Positions 9,893 through 20,929 of a stretch of 64,000 nt of DNA are shown in pieces. This DNA is from Mycobacterium sp. PO1 (GTDB lineage Bacteria > Actinomycetota > Actinomycetes > Mycobacteriales > Mycobacteriaceae): positions 31,213 through 95,212 of the forward strand of contig NZ_BLTG01000036.1 of assembly GCF_017312405.1 (NCBI RefSeq), read 5' to 3'. Below the pieces are notes generated by a model, which searched no databases, was not told the origin of the DNA, and saw only the letters and a list, made by a program, of their open reading frames with translations. The stretch's first letter is position 1. Each line of letters begins with the position of its first letter. Made by a program: the position numbers and the translations under genes.

Positions 9893-12139
9893 TCAACGCA
9901 GGTCGAACCGGTCGTTGTTCATCACCTTCACCCAGGCGGCGACGAAGTCCTCGACGAACTTGCCCTGGTTGTCGTCCTGGGCGTACACCTCGGCCAGCGC
10001 CCGCAGGATGGAGTGCGAACCGAAGACCAGGTCGTTGACGGTCGCGGTCCACTTCTTGGTCCCCGTAGCGCGGTCGACACCGTCGTAGACGTTCTCCGTC
10101 GTCTCGGAGACCTTCCACTCGGTGCCCATGTCGAGCAGGTTGACGAAGAAGTCGTTGGTGAGGACCCCGGGCTTGTCGGTGAACACGCCGTGCTTCGTCC
10201 CGCCGTGGTTGGCACCCAGAGCCCGCATGCCGCCGATCAGGACGGTCAGTTCGGGGGAGGTCACGTCGAGCATGTAGGCGCGGTCCAGCAGCAATTCCTC
10301 GAGCTGGGCCTTCTCCCCCGGGCGCACGTAGTTGCGGAAGCCGTCGGCGCGCGGCTCGAGCACCGCGAACGAATCGACATCCGTGGTCTCCTGTGTCGCG
10401 TCCGTGCGACCGGGCGCGAAGTGCACGTCGATCTCGAAACCGGCGTCCTTCGCGGCTTTTTCGACCGCCGCAGAACCGGCCAGCACGATGAGATCGGCCA
10501 GCGACACCTTCTTCGCACTCGAGCCGTTGAACTCCTGCTGGATCTTCTCCAGCACCGGCAACACCTTGTCGAGCTCGGCCGGCTCGTTGACCTCCCAGTT
10601 GCGTTGCGGCTCCAGGCGCAACCGTGCGCCGTTCGCACCGCCGCGCTTGTCGGTGCTGCGGAAGCTGGCCGCCGACGCCCACGCTGTCTTGACCAGCTGC
10701 GGCACGGACAGCCCGGCGTCAAGGACCTTCGCCTTGAGCGACGCGATCTCGGACTCGCCGATCAGCTCGCCCTCCACCGCAGGCACCGGGTCCTGCCACA
10801 GCTGTGGTTCGGGGATCCACGGTCCGAGGTACCGCGACACCGGCCCCATGTCACGGTGCAGCAGCTTGTACCAGGCCTTGGCGAAGGCCTCGTTGAGTTC
10901 CTCGGGGTGGTCGAGCCACCGGCGGGTGATCTCGCCGTAGATCGGGTCGACGCGCATCGACACGTCGGTGACGAGCATGGTGGGCTTGCGCGGCGGGCCG
11001 CCGAACGGACCGGGAATGATCGCCTCGGCGTCCTTGGCCTCGAACTGCCATGCGCCGCCGGGGCTTTTGGTCAGCTCCCACTCGTAGCCGTAGAGCAGTT
11101 CCAGGTAGGAGTTGCTCCATTTGGTCGGAGTGGGGGTCCACACGACCTCCAGTCCGCTGGTGATGGTGTCGGCGGCCTTGCCGGAGGCGAACGCGCACTT
11201 CCAGCCGAGTCCCTGTTGCTCGACCGGGGCGCCCTCGGGTTCGGGTCCGACCAGGTCGCCGTCGCCGGCCCCGTGCGTCTTACCCAGCGTGTGCCCGCCG
11301 ACGATCAGCGCAGCGGTCTCCTCGTCGTTCATCGCCATCCGGCCGAACGTGACGCGGATGTCGTGAGCGGCTTTCAACGGATCCGGCTCGCCTTCGGGAC
11401 CTTCGGGGTTGACGTAGATCAAGCCCATGGTGGTGGCGCCGTAGCGCTCCTCGAGCTCGCGAGCACCCTGGGCTGAGCCCTCGTAGCGCTTGTCGGTGCC
11501 GAGCCATTCCTCTTCCTCGCCGAAGATGACTTCCTCGGGTTCCCAGAAGTCAGGCCGGCCGAAGCCGAACCCGAAGGTCTGGAAGCCCGCGGACTCCAGT
11601 GAGACGTTGCCGGCGAACACCAACAGGTCCGACCACGAGATCTTGTTGCCGTACTTCTTCTTCACCGGCCACAGCAGCCGACGCGCCTTGTCCAGGTTGG
11701 CGTTGTCCGGCCAGCTGTTCAGCGGCGCGAAACGCTGCATGCCCTGGCCGCCGCCGCCGCGGCCGTCATAGATGCGGTAGGTACCCGCGGCGTGCCAGCT
11801 CATCCGGATGAACAGGCCGGCATAGCTGCCGTAGTCGGCCGGCCACCAGTCCTGCGACGTGGTGATCACCGACATCACGTCGGCTTTGAGCGCCTCCGGA
11901 TCCAGCTTGGCGAACTCGCCGGCGTAATCGAAATCCTCGCCCAGCGGGTTGCCCTTGCTGGAGTGGGCGTGCAGCTTGGTGACGTCGATCTGCTCCGGCC
12001 ACCAGTCCTGGTTGGTCAGAGGTCGGTGTGCCTTGGGCTCCGGGGAACGGATGGCCGGGTTCTCGCTCTCGCTGCCGCTGCTGTGCGTCGCTTCCTCGGG
12101 GAACGGCGGCTTGGCGTCGGAGGTATCAGATGATGACAC
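9893..12139 (-). CDS. katG: Catalase-peroxidase KatG
   Basis: Bifunctional heme catalase-peroxidase. Numbered from the upstream ATG (12157), the distal heme residues are Arg118, Trp121 and His122 in [11 protein letters not shown], and the proximal ligand is His289 in [11 protein letters not shown]. Trp121, Tyr248 and Met274 can form the crosslinked adduct needed for catalase activity. Ser334 in [10 protein letters not shown] corresponds to Ser315 of M. tuberculosis KatG, so the wild-type isoniazid-activating residue is present. I prefer GTG 12139 (protein starting with [10 protein letters not shown]), because an AAGGGA ribosome site precedes it and related KatGs start there; ATG 12157 has no usable site. 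The weaker C-terminal duplicated domain is intact. It is downstream of furA on the same strand. Confidence 0.96.
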   Translation of the reverse strand: MSSSDTSDAKPPFPEEATHSSGSESENPAIRSPEPKAHRPLTNQDWWPEQIDVTKLHAHSSKGNPLGEDFDYAGEFAKLDPEALKADVMSVITTSQDWWPADYGSYAGLFIRMSWHAAGTYRIYDGRGGGGQGMQRFAPLNSWPDNANLDKARRLLWPVKKKYGNKISWSDLLVFAGNVSLESAGFQTFGFGFGRPDFWEPEEVIFGEEEEWLGTDKRYEGSAQGARELEERYGATTMGLIYVNPEGPEGEPDPLKAAHDIRVTFGRMAMNDEETAALIVGGHTLGKTHGAGDGDLVGPEPEGAPVEQQGLGWKCAFASGKAADTITSGLEVVWTPTPTKWSNSYLELLYGYEWELTKSPGGAWQFEAKDAEAIIPGPFGGPPRKPTMLVTDVSMRVDPIYGEITRRWLDHPEELNEAFAKAWYKLLHRDMGPVSRYLGPWIPEPQLWQDPVPAVEGELIGESEIASLKAKVLDAGLSVPQLVKTAWASAASFRSTDKRGGANGARLRLEPQRNWEVNEPAELDKVLPVLEKIQQEFNGSSAKKVSLADLIVLAGSAAVEKAAKDAGFEIDVHFAPGRTDATQETTDVDSFAVLEPRADGFRNYVRPGEKAQLEELLLDRAYMLDVTSPELTVLIGGMRALGANHGGTKHGVFTDKPGVLTNDFFVNLLDMGTEWKVSETTENVYDGVDRATGTKKWTATVNDLVFGSHSILRALAEVYAQDDNQGKFVEDFVAAWVKVMNNDRFDLR

Positions 12140-12181
12140 AGTGTGTTTCCCTTCCATCTTCCTGCGGTGGTCGAGCTGTGA

Positions 12182-12625
12182 TCACGGGTGTGATCGGGAA
12201 GTGTGCTGCGCAGAGCAGTCGGGGCACAGCCCCCAGTAGATGACTTCGGCCTCGTCGACGTCGAAGCCCTGCTCGTCGGATGCCGTCAGACACGGTGCGT
12301 CGCCGACGGCACAGTCCACATCGCGAATCGTGCCGCAACTGCGGCACACGACGTGGTGGTGGTTGTCGCCGACCCGGGATTCGTAGCGGGCCAGCGAGTT
12401 GGCCGGCTGGATACGGCGCACCAGCCCGGCAGTCGTCAGCGCACTGAGCGCGTCGTACACGGTCTGGCGGGACACGTCGGGTTGTCGTTCCCGCGCGGCC
12501 CGGATGATGAGCTCGGTGTCCGCGTGCGGATGGTGCTCCACGGCGTGCAGCACTGCCATCCGTGGGCGGGTGACACGCAGCGAGGCGCCCTTGAGAACCT
12601 CGGCGTAGTCCGGATCGTGACCCAT
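12182..12625 (-). CDS. furA: Fur-family regulator of katG
   Basis: Redox/metal-sensing Fur-family repressor, 147 aa, from ATG 12625, aligned with known FurA N-termini (PDYAEVLKGASLRVTRPR). The winged-helix DNA-reading region is VSRQTVYDALSALTTAGLVR. The metal-binding segment is DNHHHVVCRSCGTIRDVDC, followed by GLCPDC, giving CxxC-type Cys pairs for structural zinc. In mycobacteria FurA represses its own promoter and katG, and oxidation or metal loss induces both; the same order and spacing (43 bases to katG) is kept here. An ATG at 12661 is open in frame but lies upstream of the predicted transcription start. Confidence 0.93.
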   Translation of the reverse strand: MGHDPDYAEVLKGASLRVTRPRMAVLHAVEHHPHADTELIIRAARERQPDVSRQTVYDALSALTTAGLVRRIQPANSLARYESRVGDNHHHVVCRSCGTIRDVDCAVGDAPCLTASDEQGFDVDEAEVIYWGLCPDCSAQHTSRSHP

Positions 12626-12632
12626 CCACTCG

Positions 12633-12661
12633 ATACTGTCGTGAAAACTGGATGGGATCAA
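12633..12661 (-). promoter_or_regulatory. furA promoter producing a leaderless mRNA
   Basis: On the minus strand a -35 TTGATC (12656-12661), a 17-base spacer and a -10 CAGTAT (12633-12638) are followed 7 bases later by the furA ATG (12625). Transcription would therefore start at or next to the A of the start codon, giving a leaderless message. This agrees with what is established for mycobacterial furA. The -35 box abuts the stop of the upstream acyltransferase gene. Confidence 0.65.
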
Positions 12662-12663
12662 GA

Positions 12664-14046
12664 TTATCGGCCGGATTGCCCACCGGATTGCTTGATGGAC
12701 AACCGAATTCGTTCGTTATTTGGATAGTTGCGCCCGGGTCGCGGTGTCGTCGGTCGGCCGGCGGCGATCCGGCCCAGTGCGGCGGTGGCCACGAAGCCGG
12801 CGAGCGCGCACCAGCCGGGCGCCTCCCCGAGTCCCGATTTCGCCATCAGCACCAGTGCGATACCGGCGGCGCAGACGGACAGGCCGGCGACACCAGCGCG
12901 TGCACCGACCGCCCGCACCGGCGCGTCCCACCATGGCAGCGGCCGGTGTTCCAGCGGGGCGAGCAACCAGAACAGCGCCAGCATCACCGCGGCGAACACC
13001 AACGCGCGCAACGCCAATCGGCCCCAGAAGCCTGGCTCGTGGACGTCATAGGCGTCCAGCCCCACCAGGTGCAGTCCGACGGCGGCCACCGCGATGGCCG
13101 GGATGTGCCACAGGTACAGCGTCATCGCCCCGGCGTTGCCCCGGGCCACGACACGCCAGACCCGGCGGCGCTGCGCCCACCGCTGGATCGACCTCGCCAC
13201 GACCACGAACGCGCTCGACATCCACACGCACTGCAGGGCCAGGACCAGCGTCGGCGGCGACACGTTGGACACCCGGTCGGCCCCGGTGACCACCAGCGAC
13301 ACCTCGTAGGGCCCGAGGGCGACGAGGCCGACTTGGGCCGTGAACGCGACGACGGCCACCACGCCCGCAGTCCGGACCCCGAGGAGACGATGCGCGTACC
13401 CGACACCGAACACCACCGGGATGAGCCACACCAGCACGAAGTTGGCCACGGCCACCATCGGGGAGTCCACCGCGAAACGGACCGCATCGAGGGCAGCGAT
13501 CGCCACCAGCAGCGAAACGAGCAGCCCGGTCAGCGCCCAGGAGGTGGTCAACCGGGTCAGTGCCGGCACGAACGCGAGGGCGAGCAGGTAGACCCCGAGG
13601 AACCACAGCAGCGCCACGCTTTCGCCGCCAAGGCGCGCCTCGGACGCCTCCCCCAGGACGGCCCGAACCAGCAGCAGAATGGCAGACCACGCCGCCAGAT
13701 ACCAGAACACCGGTCGACACAAGCGTTGCGCACGCGTGAACAGCCAACTCCCCCAGGATGTTCCGGCGTGATAACCGTAGGCGCCGGCCGCACCGCCGGC
13801 CAGGAAGAACAGCGGCATCACCTGCAGGACCCACGTCACCGGCGTCAGCGCGGGCAGCGCCCCGAGGGTGTTGCCGATACGCACTCCGCGGGTGTCGATG
13901 GTCGCCAGTAGCAACGCACAGTGCCCGAACATCACGACGACGAGCGCCGCGAGACGGGCGACGTCGATTGCTCGGTCTCGGCCCGGGGGAATCACGTCGG
14001 GCGTGGAGTCGGTCGGGCGGACGGGGTGCGCCATGACCTCAAGCAT
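12664..14046 (-). CDS. Acyltransferase-3 family membrane protein
   Basis: Integral membrane protein of 460 aa with about ten hydrophobic segments. The family start is DRAIDVARLAALVVVMFGHC (R-x-D-x-R, catalytic-type His after the first helix). Further landmarks are PLFFLAGGAAGAYGY and GNAGAMTLYLWHIPA, all typical of acyltransferase 3 proteins that O-acylate surface glycans, lipids or antibiotics. The C-terminus ends in a short basic tail. The substrate is unknown. The start is ATG 14046; ATG 14034 is a close alternative. It runs into the furA promoter, so read-through could add to furA-katG expression. Confidence 0.8.
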   Translation of the reverse strand: MLEVMAHPVRPTDSTPDVIPPGRDRAIDVARLAALVVVMFGHCALLLATIDTRGVRIGNTLGALPALTPVTWVLQVMPLFFLAGGAAGAYGYHAGTSWGSWLFTRAQRLCRPVFWYLAAWSAILLLVRAVLGEASEARLGGESVALLWFLGVYLLALAFVPALTRLTTSWALTGLLVSLLVAIAALDAVRFAVDSPMVAVANFVLVWLIPVVFGVGYAHRLLGVRTAGVVAVVAFTAQVGLVALGPYEVSLVVTGADRVSNVSPPTLVLALQCVWMSSAFVVVARSIQRWAQRRRVWRVVARGNAGAMTLYLWHIPAIAVAAVGLHLVGLDAYDVHEPGFWGRLALRALVFAAVMLALFWLLAPLEHRPLPWWDAPVRAVGARAGVAGLSVCAAGIALVLMAKSGLGEAPGWCALAGFVATAALGRIAAGRPTTPRPGRNYPNNERIRLSIKQSGGQSGR

Positions 14047-14144
14047 GCCCGCCCGCGACGCTCCGCGACTGAGTAGTACTACGGCATCGTGAGCAGTGGC
14101 GGCATCGAGAGCAGTCTCGGCACTCTCAGCGTGGCGGCATTAGC

Positions 14145-14167
14145 GCCAGTGCCAGTGCCAGTGCCAG
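14145..14167. repeat. Short tandem repeat, GCCAGT x 3.8
   Basis: Three perfect GCCAGT hexamers and a partial fourth in the gap between two leftward genes (14047-14201). Such a run can expand or contract by slippage. No function is apparent; it lies downstream of the 14202-15335 gene. Confidence 0.7.
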
Positions 14168-14201
14168 GGTCGCCGGCGCCGGTGCCATCAGCGGCCCTGA
14201 A

Positions 14202-15335
14202 TCAGGGCAGCGCCGACAGGATGTCGAGAGGGTTCTGAGGCGGAGCCGGCGCGGTGGCCGGATTCTTCACCGCCTGGGCCGGGGACGGCCCCGCCAGCGG
14301 CGCACTGTCGGTCAGGTGCGGTTGGCCCACGCGCACGGCAACCGGGGCCGCCTCCGCGGGCAGCGTGCCCGCGGCGGTCGGATCCGTGGCGACGGCGGGA
14401 GCGTCGAGGGTGTCGGGCCCGGAAGCGGGCTGCGACACCATCATGTGGTGCGGGGTGGTCGCCGGCTGCGAGGAAGTGACCTGCGCGGCCGAGGCGGGCT
14501 GGGTGTCGGTGTCGACCTGCGGCGCCGAGACGGGCCGCGGTTGAGCGATCACCTCGGGAGCCGACACGGGCTGCGGGTCGGCGACGACCTGGGGAGCCGA
14601 GGCAGGCTGCGGTTCGGCGACGATCTGCGCCGATGCGGGCGCCGGGGTGTCCACCACCGGCGCCTGGGGCGCCGGTGCCGCGGGCTGGCGGGCAGGCGCG
14701 GGCGCCGCGACCGGCGCTGGGTCGGTCCGGGCCGGCGGGGTGAGCGCTGCCGGGGGCGCTGCTGCCGGCGCCGGCTCGGCGTTGGCGGTCTCGACCGGCT
14801 GCGACGGAGAACCGCCCATGGTCGCGAAGACCCCGAGCGCCGCGACGGCACACACTGCGGCGATGCTCGCCGCCATGGTGATGCGCATCGGCACCCGGGC
14901 GATGGTGGCGCGGGCGACGGGCACGCGGGAGGTCAGCCGCCGCAGCAGGTGGTGCGCCTCGTCGGCGGGATGCGCGCGAGCGGCCCCGTAGGCCAGGGTC
15001 AGGTGGGGAGCGATGTGGCGGGCCGTCTGGTTGCGGCCTTCCCGAGCCTCCTCCTCCGTGACGTGCTCGATGGTGTCGAAACCGAACAGTCGCAGCTTGG
15101 AGCGCAGCCGGATGCCGTGATCGCGTCCGTCGTCGGTCCATGTCATGCGGATGCCGTCGATGTCGCGGTCGCTTTGCAGGGCGAATGCCTGCACGCTGCG
15201 GGCCGTCGCTCTGGCTATCTCGTTTACCGAATCGAGAGCGACGACTTCGTCAGCCAGGATCGCACCGTCCTTGGTGTCGACCAGCGCCCAGACTGCACTT
15301 GTCGCTGTCAGTGACAGACCCAATACCACGCGCAT
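14202..15335 (-). CDS. Mycobacterial membrane protein, DUF7159-like domain plus Pro/Ala repeats
   Basis: Protein of 377 aa, function unknown. Residues 1-130 form a globular domain starting MRVVLGLSLTATSAVWALVD, which I associate with the mycobacterial DUF7159 family; the start resembles an actin/hexokinase-like nucleotide fold, but that is only an impression. A membrane helix follows (about 149-172, ITMAASIAAVCAVAALGVFA). The rest is a long Pro/Ala-rich region with imperfect repeats of the type QPxSAPQV. ATG 15335 is preceded by GAGGGGT. The AT-rich upstream gap (15336-15488) probably carries its promoter. The Pro/Ala part would lie outside the membrane if the N-terminus is cytoplasmic. Confidence 0.7.
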   Translation of the reverse strand: MRVVLGLSLTATSAVWALVDTKDGAILADEVVALDSVNEIARATARSVQAFALQSDRDIDGIRMTWTDDGRDHGIRLRSKLRLFGFDTIEHVTEEEAREGRNQTARHIAPHLTLAYGAARAHPADEAHHLLRRLTSRVPVARATIARVPMRITMAASIAAVCAVAALGVFATMGGSPSQPVETANAEPAPAAAPPAALTPPARTDPAPVAAPAPARQPAAPAPQAPVVDTPAPASAQIVAEPQPASAPQVVADPQPVSAPEVIAQPRPVSAPQVDTDTQPASAAQVTSSQPATTPHHMMVSQPASGPDTLDAPAVATDPTAAGTLPAEAAPVAVRVGQPHLTDSAPLAGPSPAQAVKNPATAPAPPQNPLDILSALP

Positions 15336-15488
15336 AGTTACCCCTCGACAACTGCCGGTGTTAGCTTTGTATCGGCGTGCCTGGGTCCGATGTTACGCAC
15401 GTTACTCGATTGAGATCAGCCGCGTGAGCGAATCCTTAATTAACCATTTCGGCGAATTAGAGAGGGTAGCTAGCGGTGTGCGCTGTTC

Positions 15489-15896
15489 TCAGAATGCCGC
15501 AGTCAGCGGTCCGAGTTGCTGACATAGCGGAGCCGGATCGGTGCCGATCCAGCTACCACAACCGCGGCCGGTGGCGGTGTAGGTGACTCCCGGGACGAGT
15601 GGCGTGAAGTACACCTGGGCCGGCTGGGCACCCGTGCCCTGCGCACACTGCATCGGCGCGCCGGCGTCTGCCGGTTGGACACAGGCCACGCTCATATGGG
15701 GCGCGGCGGGTGGACCGCAGTCGGCGGGCGCCACCGTCGCCGCCACGGCGTCGACCCCGTCGTGGTGCACCACCTGCGGCGCCGACAGGGTGAACGCGCA
15801 CGGCGGGGGCGGTTCGGCGGCGGCGAAGCCGGCGGTGACCACGCCGCCCAGCGGAAGCATCGCGGCGATCAGAACCGTCGCGCCGGGGCGTCTCAT
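15489..15896 (-). CDS. Small secreted cysteine-containing protein
   Basis: Predicted exported protein of about 135 aa, not recognised beyond mycobacterial conserved secreted proteins. From ATG 15896 it begins MRRPGATVLIAAMLPLGGVV with a classical signal peptide and an AXA-type cleavage site near AAAEPPPP. The mature domain has six cysteines in spaced pairs (CAFTLS, ADCGPP, VACVQP, QCAQG, GRGCGSW, LCQQL), suggesting three disulfides in an extracytoplasmic fold. It sits 37 bases after the icd stop on the same strand, but no functional link is visible. The upstream in-frame ATG 15914 gives a worse signal sequence. Confidence 0.65.
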   Translation of the reverse strand: MRRPGATVLIAAMLPLGGVVTAGFAAAEPPPPCAFTLSAPQVVHHDGVDAVAATVAPADCGPPAAPHMSVACVQPADAGAPMQCAQGTGAQPAQVYFTPLVPGVTYTATGRGCGSWIGTDPAPLCQQLGPLTAAF

Positions 15897-15951
15897 GCCC
15901 GCATGGTAGGGCAACCGGCCGCCCCGCCGCCGGTGAAGCGTGCGGCTCGCC

Positions 15952-18186
<2,235 letters not shown>

Positions 18187-18423
18187 GTGGTGTTCTCCCG
18201 GCATCGGTTTCGGTCAGTTCGTGGCGGCTCGCGTCGGGGCCGGTGACCATCGGCTGGTCGTCGGTATCCGGCAGTCAGTATCGCGGCACCGCACCCTTCA
18301 GGCGGAGCCTACCCAACTGCGGCGACGACAGGGCGGGCCAGACCTGCGGTGCTCGGTCACGGTCGGGCTTCGGCGCGGCGCGTCGAGCCGGCCGGCGCAC
18401 GTCCCGCCGCTACATTCACGGCC

Positions 18424-19257
18424 ATGACATGGGCCGGGAGCAAAGACTGTGTTCGCAGCGTCGCGGCGGCGCTGGGGGTGCTCGTCGCGGTGGCGGGCTG
18501 CTCGGCGCCGCAGACACCCGATGGCACGGCAAACGCGGCCGGGACGCCGCCGGTATCGGGCACCGTCGAGCAGTGGCAGGACGCGGTGTGCCGCGACGGG
18601 ACCGAAACCGACTCGGGCACCCGACACATCGTCGACGGCAGTACCTGCGTCCCCCACGACGGCGACGGGGTGGTCAACTTCGACCATTTCGACTCGGTGC
18701 CCGCGATGGACGCGATGCTGTCGTGGGCGCCGTCCCCTCAGGTCGCGACGACGACGCTCGACGACCGTCCGCTGGCGATCTGGACACCCGACGGCGAGGC
18801 CGAGGACCTGGCCCCACTGTCCGGATTCGGCTTCACCGTGGCGTCCTACCGGTCGCCGGCGTTGGCCCGTGCCACCGAGCAGCTGCCCGGTGCCGTGCCG
18901 TCTGCCGAGGTGACGACGATTCCGCCCAACCAGTTCGGTTACGTCGTGGTGACCACCGCGGCGGGTGACCCGCAGTGCATCGTCGAGACCACGTTCGTGG
19001 GATGCCAGACGGCCGCTCGCAATTGGCAACAGCACGCTGACGGCAGCGGTCCTTACCACGGGGTGCGGGTGAACACCGACGGCACCGGTTCGTGGGTGGA
19101 CGGCAATCTCGGCGCCGCGGCCCCGACTCCGTTGGCCGAGCGAACCTACCGCGCCTTGGGGTGGACCATCGTCGCCAACGCCTCGGAGCTGCGATTCACC
19201 CATGACGCCACCGGCCACGGCGCGGTGGTCAGTGCTGCGCGGGTCGCACCGTTCTGA
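18424..19257 (+). CDS. Predicted lipoprotein, unknown function
   Basis: Predicted lipoprotein of 277 aa that I do not recognise. ATG 18424 gives a short basic N-terminus, a hydrophobic core and a lipobox VAGC with Cys26. The mature part has several cysteines (DAVCRDG, STCVPHDG, PQCIVETTFVGCQ) and conserved-looking blocks ending in a C-terminal region with LGWTIVANASELRFTHDATG, a layout seen in mycobacterial secreted sensor-like proteins. It is divergent from icd and followed 44 bases later by the cupin gene on the same strand. Confidence 0.6.
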   Translation: MTWAGSKDCVRSVAAALGVLVAVAGCSAPQTPDGTANAAGTPPVSGTVEQWQDAVCRDGTETDSGTRHIVDGSTCVPHDGDGVVNFDHFDSVPAMDAMLSWAPSPQVATTTLDDRPLAIWTPDGEAEDLAPLSGFGFTVASYRSPALARATEQLPGAVPSAEVTTIPPNQFGYVVVTTAAGDPQCIVETTFVGCQTAARNWQQHADGSGPYHGVRVNTDGTGSWVDGNLGAAAPTPLAERTYRALGWTIVANASELRFTHDATGHGAVVSAARVAPF

Positions 19258-19301
19258 GCGGCGCCCTGCCGGGTTGACGAGCGGGTGCTGCCGGGCATCG
19301 A

Positions 19302-19640
19302 ATGGCAGACATGCAGAAGGTGTCGATCGAAGCTTTGGCCCGCCAGCAGTTGCAGCTCGCGACCGCCAACAACCGCAACGCCGCCGACACCGTGGTCGGC
19401 GGTCACGAGAAGGTCCTGCGCCAGACCGTCATCGGGATGGTTGCCGGCGCGGAGATGGGTGAACACGAGAATCCCGGCGAGGCAACCGTGTACGTGATCA
19501 AAGGATCGGTCCGGATGTCCTCGGGTGACGAGCAGTGGGACGCGCGCGCGGGCGACCTGTTGAAGGTTCCCGATGCCCGGCACTCGCTGGTCGCGCTCGC
19601 CGACTCCGCGTTACTGCTGACGGTGGCCAAACTCCCGTAG
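19302..19640 (+). CDS. Small cupin-domain protein
   Basis: Single-domain cupin of 112 aa. Cupin motif 1 is recognisable (EMGEHENPGEATVYVIKGSV) with the metal-ligand candidates His and Glu. Motif 2 is short (LLKVPDARHSLVALADS), with its His. Such proteins bind a metal and a small ligand, and may be isomerases, dioxygenases or sensors; nothing more can be inferred. The start is ATG 19302 or 19311, neither with a clear ribosome site. It precedes the histidine kinase gene by 61 bases on the same strand. Confidence 0.7.
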   Translation: MADMQKVSIEALARQQLQLATANNRNAADTVVGGHEKVLRQTVIGMVAGAEMGEHENPGEATVYVIKGSVRMSSGDEQWDARAGDLLKVPDARHSLVALADSALLLTVAKLP

Positions 19641-19701
19641 CGCCGAAGTTCTTCCGCAGCTGGGGGGACGATGGTGCCATGGACAGCGCGGGGCGGCGGT
19701 C

Positions 19702-20820
19702 ATGATGCGATCTCGGTGGCGGCGGGCCGGGATCGGCGTACGACTGTTGGCGGCCCAGGCCCTCGTGCTGCTGGTCGCGGCGGCCGCGGTGTGGGTGGTG
19801 GCCGCGATCGTCGGCCCTCCGCTGTTCCGCGAGCACCTGCACCGGGCCGGCGTTCCGGCTGATTCGCTGGAGGAACTGCACGCCGAGGAGGCGTACCGAT
19901 ACGCGACGGCCCTGTCGATCGGAGGCGCGGTCGCGGTCTCGGCGCTGGCCGCGCTGGCGGTGAGCGGCTACGCCGGCCGGCGCCTGCAGCGATCGGTTGC
20001 CGAAGTCGCGTCGGCGGCCACCGCGGTCGCCGACGGCCGCTACGAGATCAGGGTCGCACCGCAAGAGTTGGGTGAGGAGTTCGACAGCCTCGCCCGCGCT
20101 TTCAACCAGATGGCGACACGGCTGGAGTCGGTGGAGGCCACCCGGCGACGTCTGTTCGGGGACTTGGCCCACGAGATCCGCACGCCGGTGTCGGTGCTCG
20201 ACGCCTACATCGAAGCGCTGGAGGACGGCGTGCGCATGTTGACGCCCGAGACGGCCGAGGTGCTCCGGGACCAGACCCGCAGGCTGGTGCGTTTCTCCGA
20301 GGACGTGGCGGCGCTGGCTCAGGCCGAGGAGAACACCGCGAACGTGTCGTTCTGCCGTGTGGCGGTCGCTGCGCTGCTGGAGCGCTGCGCGGCTGCGGTC
20401 GCCGAACGATTCGACGACAAGGGGGTCGCGCTGACTGTGGCCGTCGGTGGAGATGTTCCACCGGTCTGGGCGGACCCGCAGCGTCTGGCGCAGGTGCTGG
20501 CCAACCTCCTCGACAACGCCTTGCGCCACACACCCGGTGGTGGCGCGGTGCAGCTGAGCGCGGATCGCGTGGGCCGGCAGGTGATCGTACGGGTGGCCGA
20601 CGACGGCGAAGGCGTCGCACCGCAGCACCTGCCGCACCTGTTCGAGCGGTTCTATCGGGCCGATCCGTCGCGCAACCGGGTCGGTGGCGGTGCGGGCATC
20701 GGTCTGGCGATAGCCAAGGCGCTGACCGAGGCCCACGGCGGCGACATCAGTGCCGCCAGCGCCGGACCAGGGCAGGGCACGACAATCACGGTCACCCTTC
20801 CAGTCAGCGAATCCGTCTGA
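19702..20820 (+). CDS. Orphan sensor histidine kinase
   Basis: Membrane histidine kinase of 372 aa. Two transmembrane helices (about 13-38 and 68-92) flank a short extracytoplasmic loop of about 30 residues. A HAMP linker (93-145), a HisKA H-box FGDLAHEIRTPVSVLDAY with phosphoacceptor His157, and an ATPase domain follow, with N-box NLLDNALRHTPGG, G1 VADDGEGV, F-box LFERFYRAD and G2 GGGAGIGLAIAK. All catalytic boxes look intact. No response regulator gene lies beside it in this window, which is unusual for this class and suggests a distant partner. The start may be ATG 19702 or 19705. Confidence 0.88.
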   Translation: MMRSRWRRAGIGVRLLAAQALVLLVAAAAVWVVAAIVGPPLFREHLHRAGVPADSLEELHAEEAYRYATALSIGGAVAVSALAALAVSGYAGRRLQRSVAEVASAATAVADGRYEIRVAPQELGEEFDSLARAFNQMATRLESVEATRRRLFGDLAHEIRTPVSVLDAYIEALEDGVRMLTPETAEVLRDQTRRLVRFSEDVAALAQAEENTANVSFCRVAVAALLERCAAAVAERFDDKGVALTVAVGGDVPPVWADPQRLAQVLANLLDNALRHTPGGGAVQLSADRVGRQVIVRVADDGEGVAPQHLPHLFERFYRADPSRNRVGGGAGIGLAIAKALTEAHGGDISAASAGPGQGTTITVTLPVSESV

Positions 20821-20916
20821 GCCGGCGACCTGCAGCGGCCCGGTGCGGGCCAACGGCCGACCGACGCGCCAGACGCAATTGCCGGCAAACCTGGCCGCAT
20901 GGCGGGGTCGCGCCAC

Positions 20917-20922
20917 TAAGGT
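20917..20922 (+). promoter_or_regulatory. -10 element for a leaderless start
   Basis: TAAGGT followed after 7 bases by GTG 20930 matches the mycobacterial leaderless pattern, where the transcript begins at the start codon. It supports GTG 20930 over GTG 20921 as the start of the next gene. No convincing -35 was seen. Confidence 0.4.
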
Positions 20923-20929
20923 GCTGATC

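Noticed and set aside
18243..18968. Alternative plus-strand frame over the lipoprotein gene
   Set aside because: The overlapping frame from 18424 has a clean lipobox and better codon use; this frame is Arg-rich shadow sequence.
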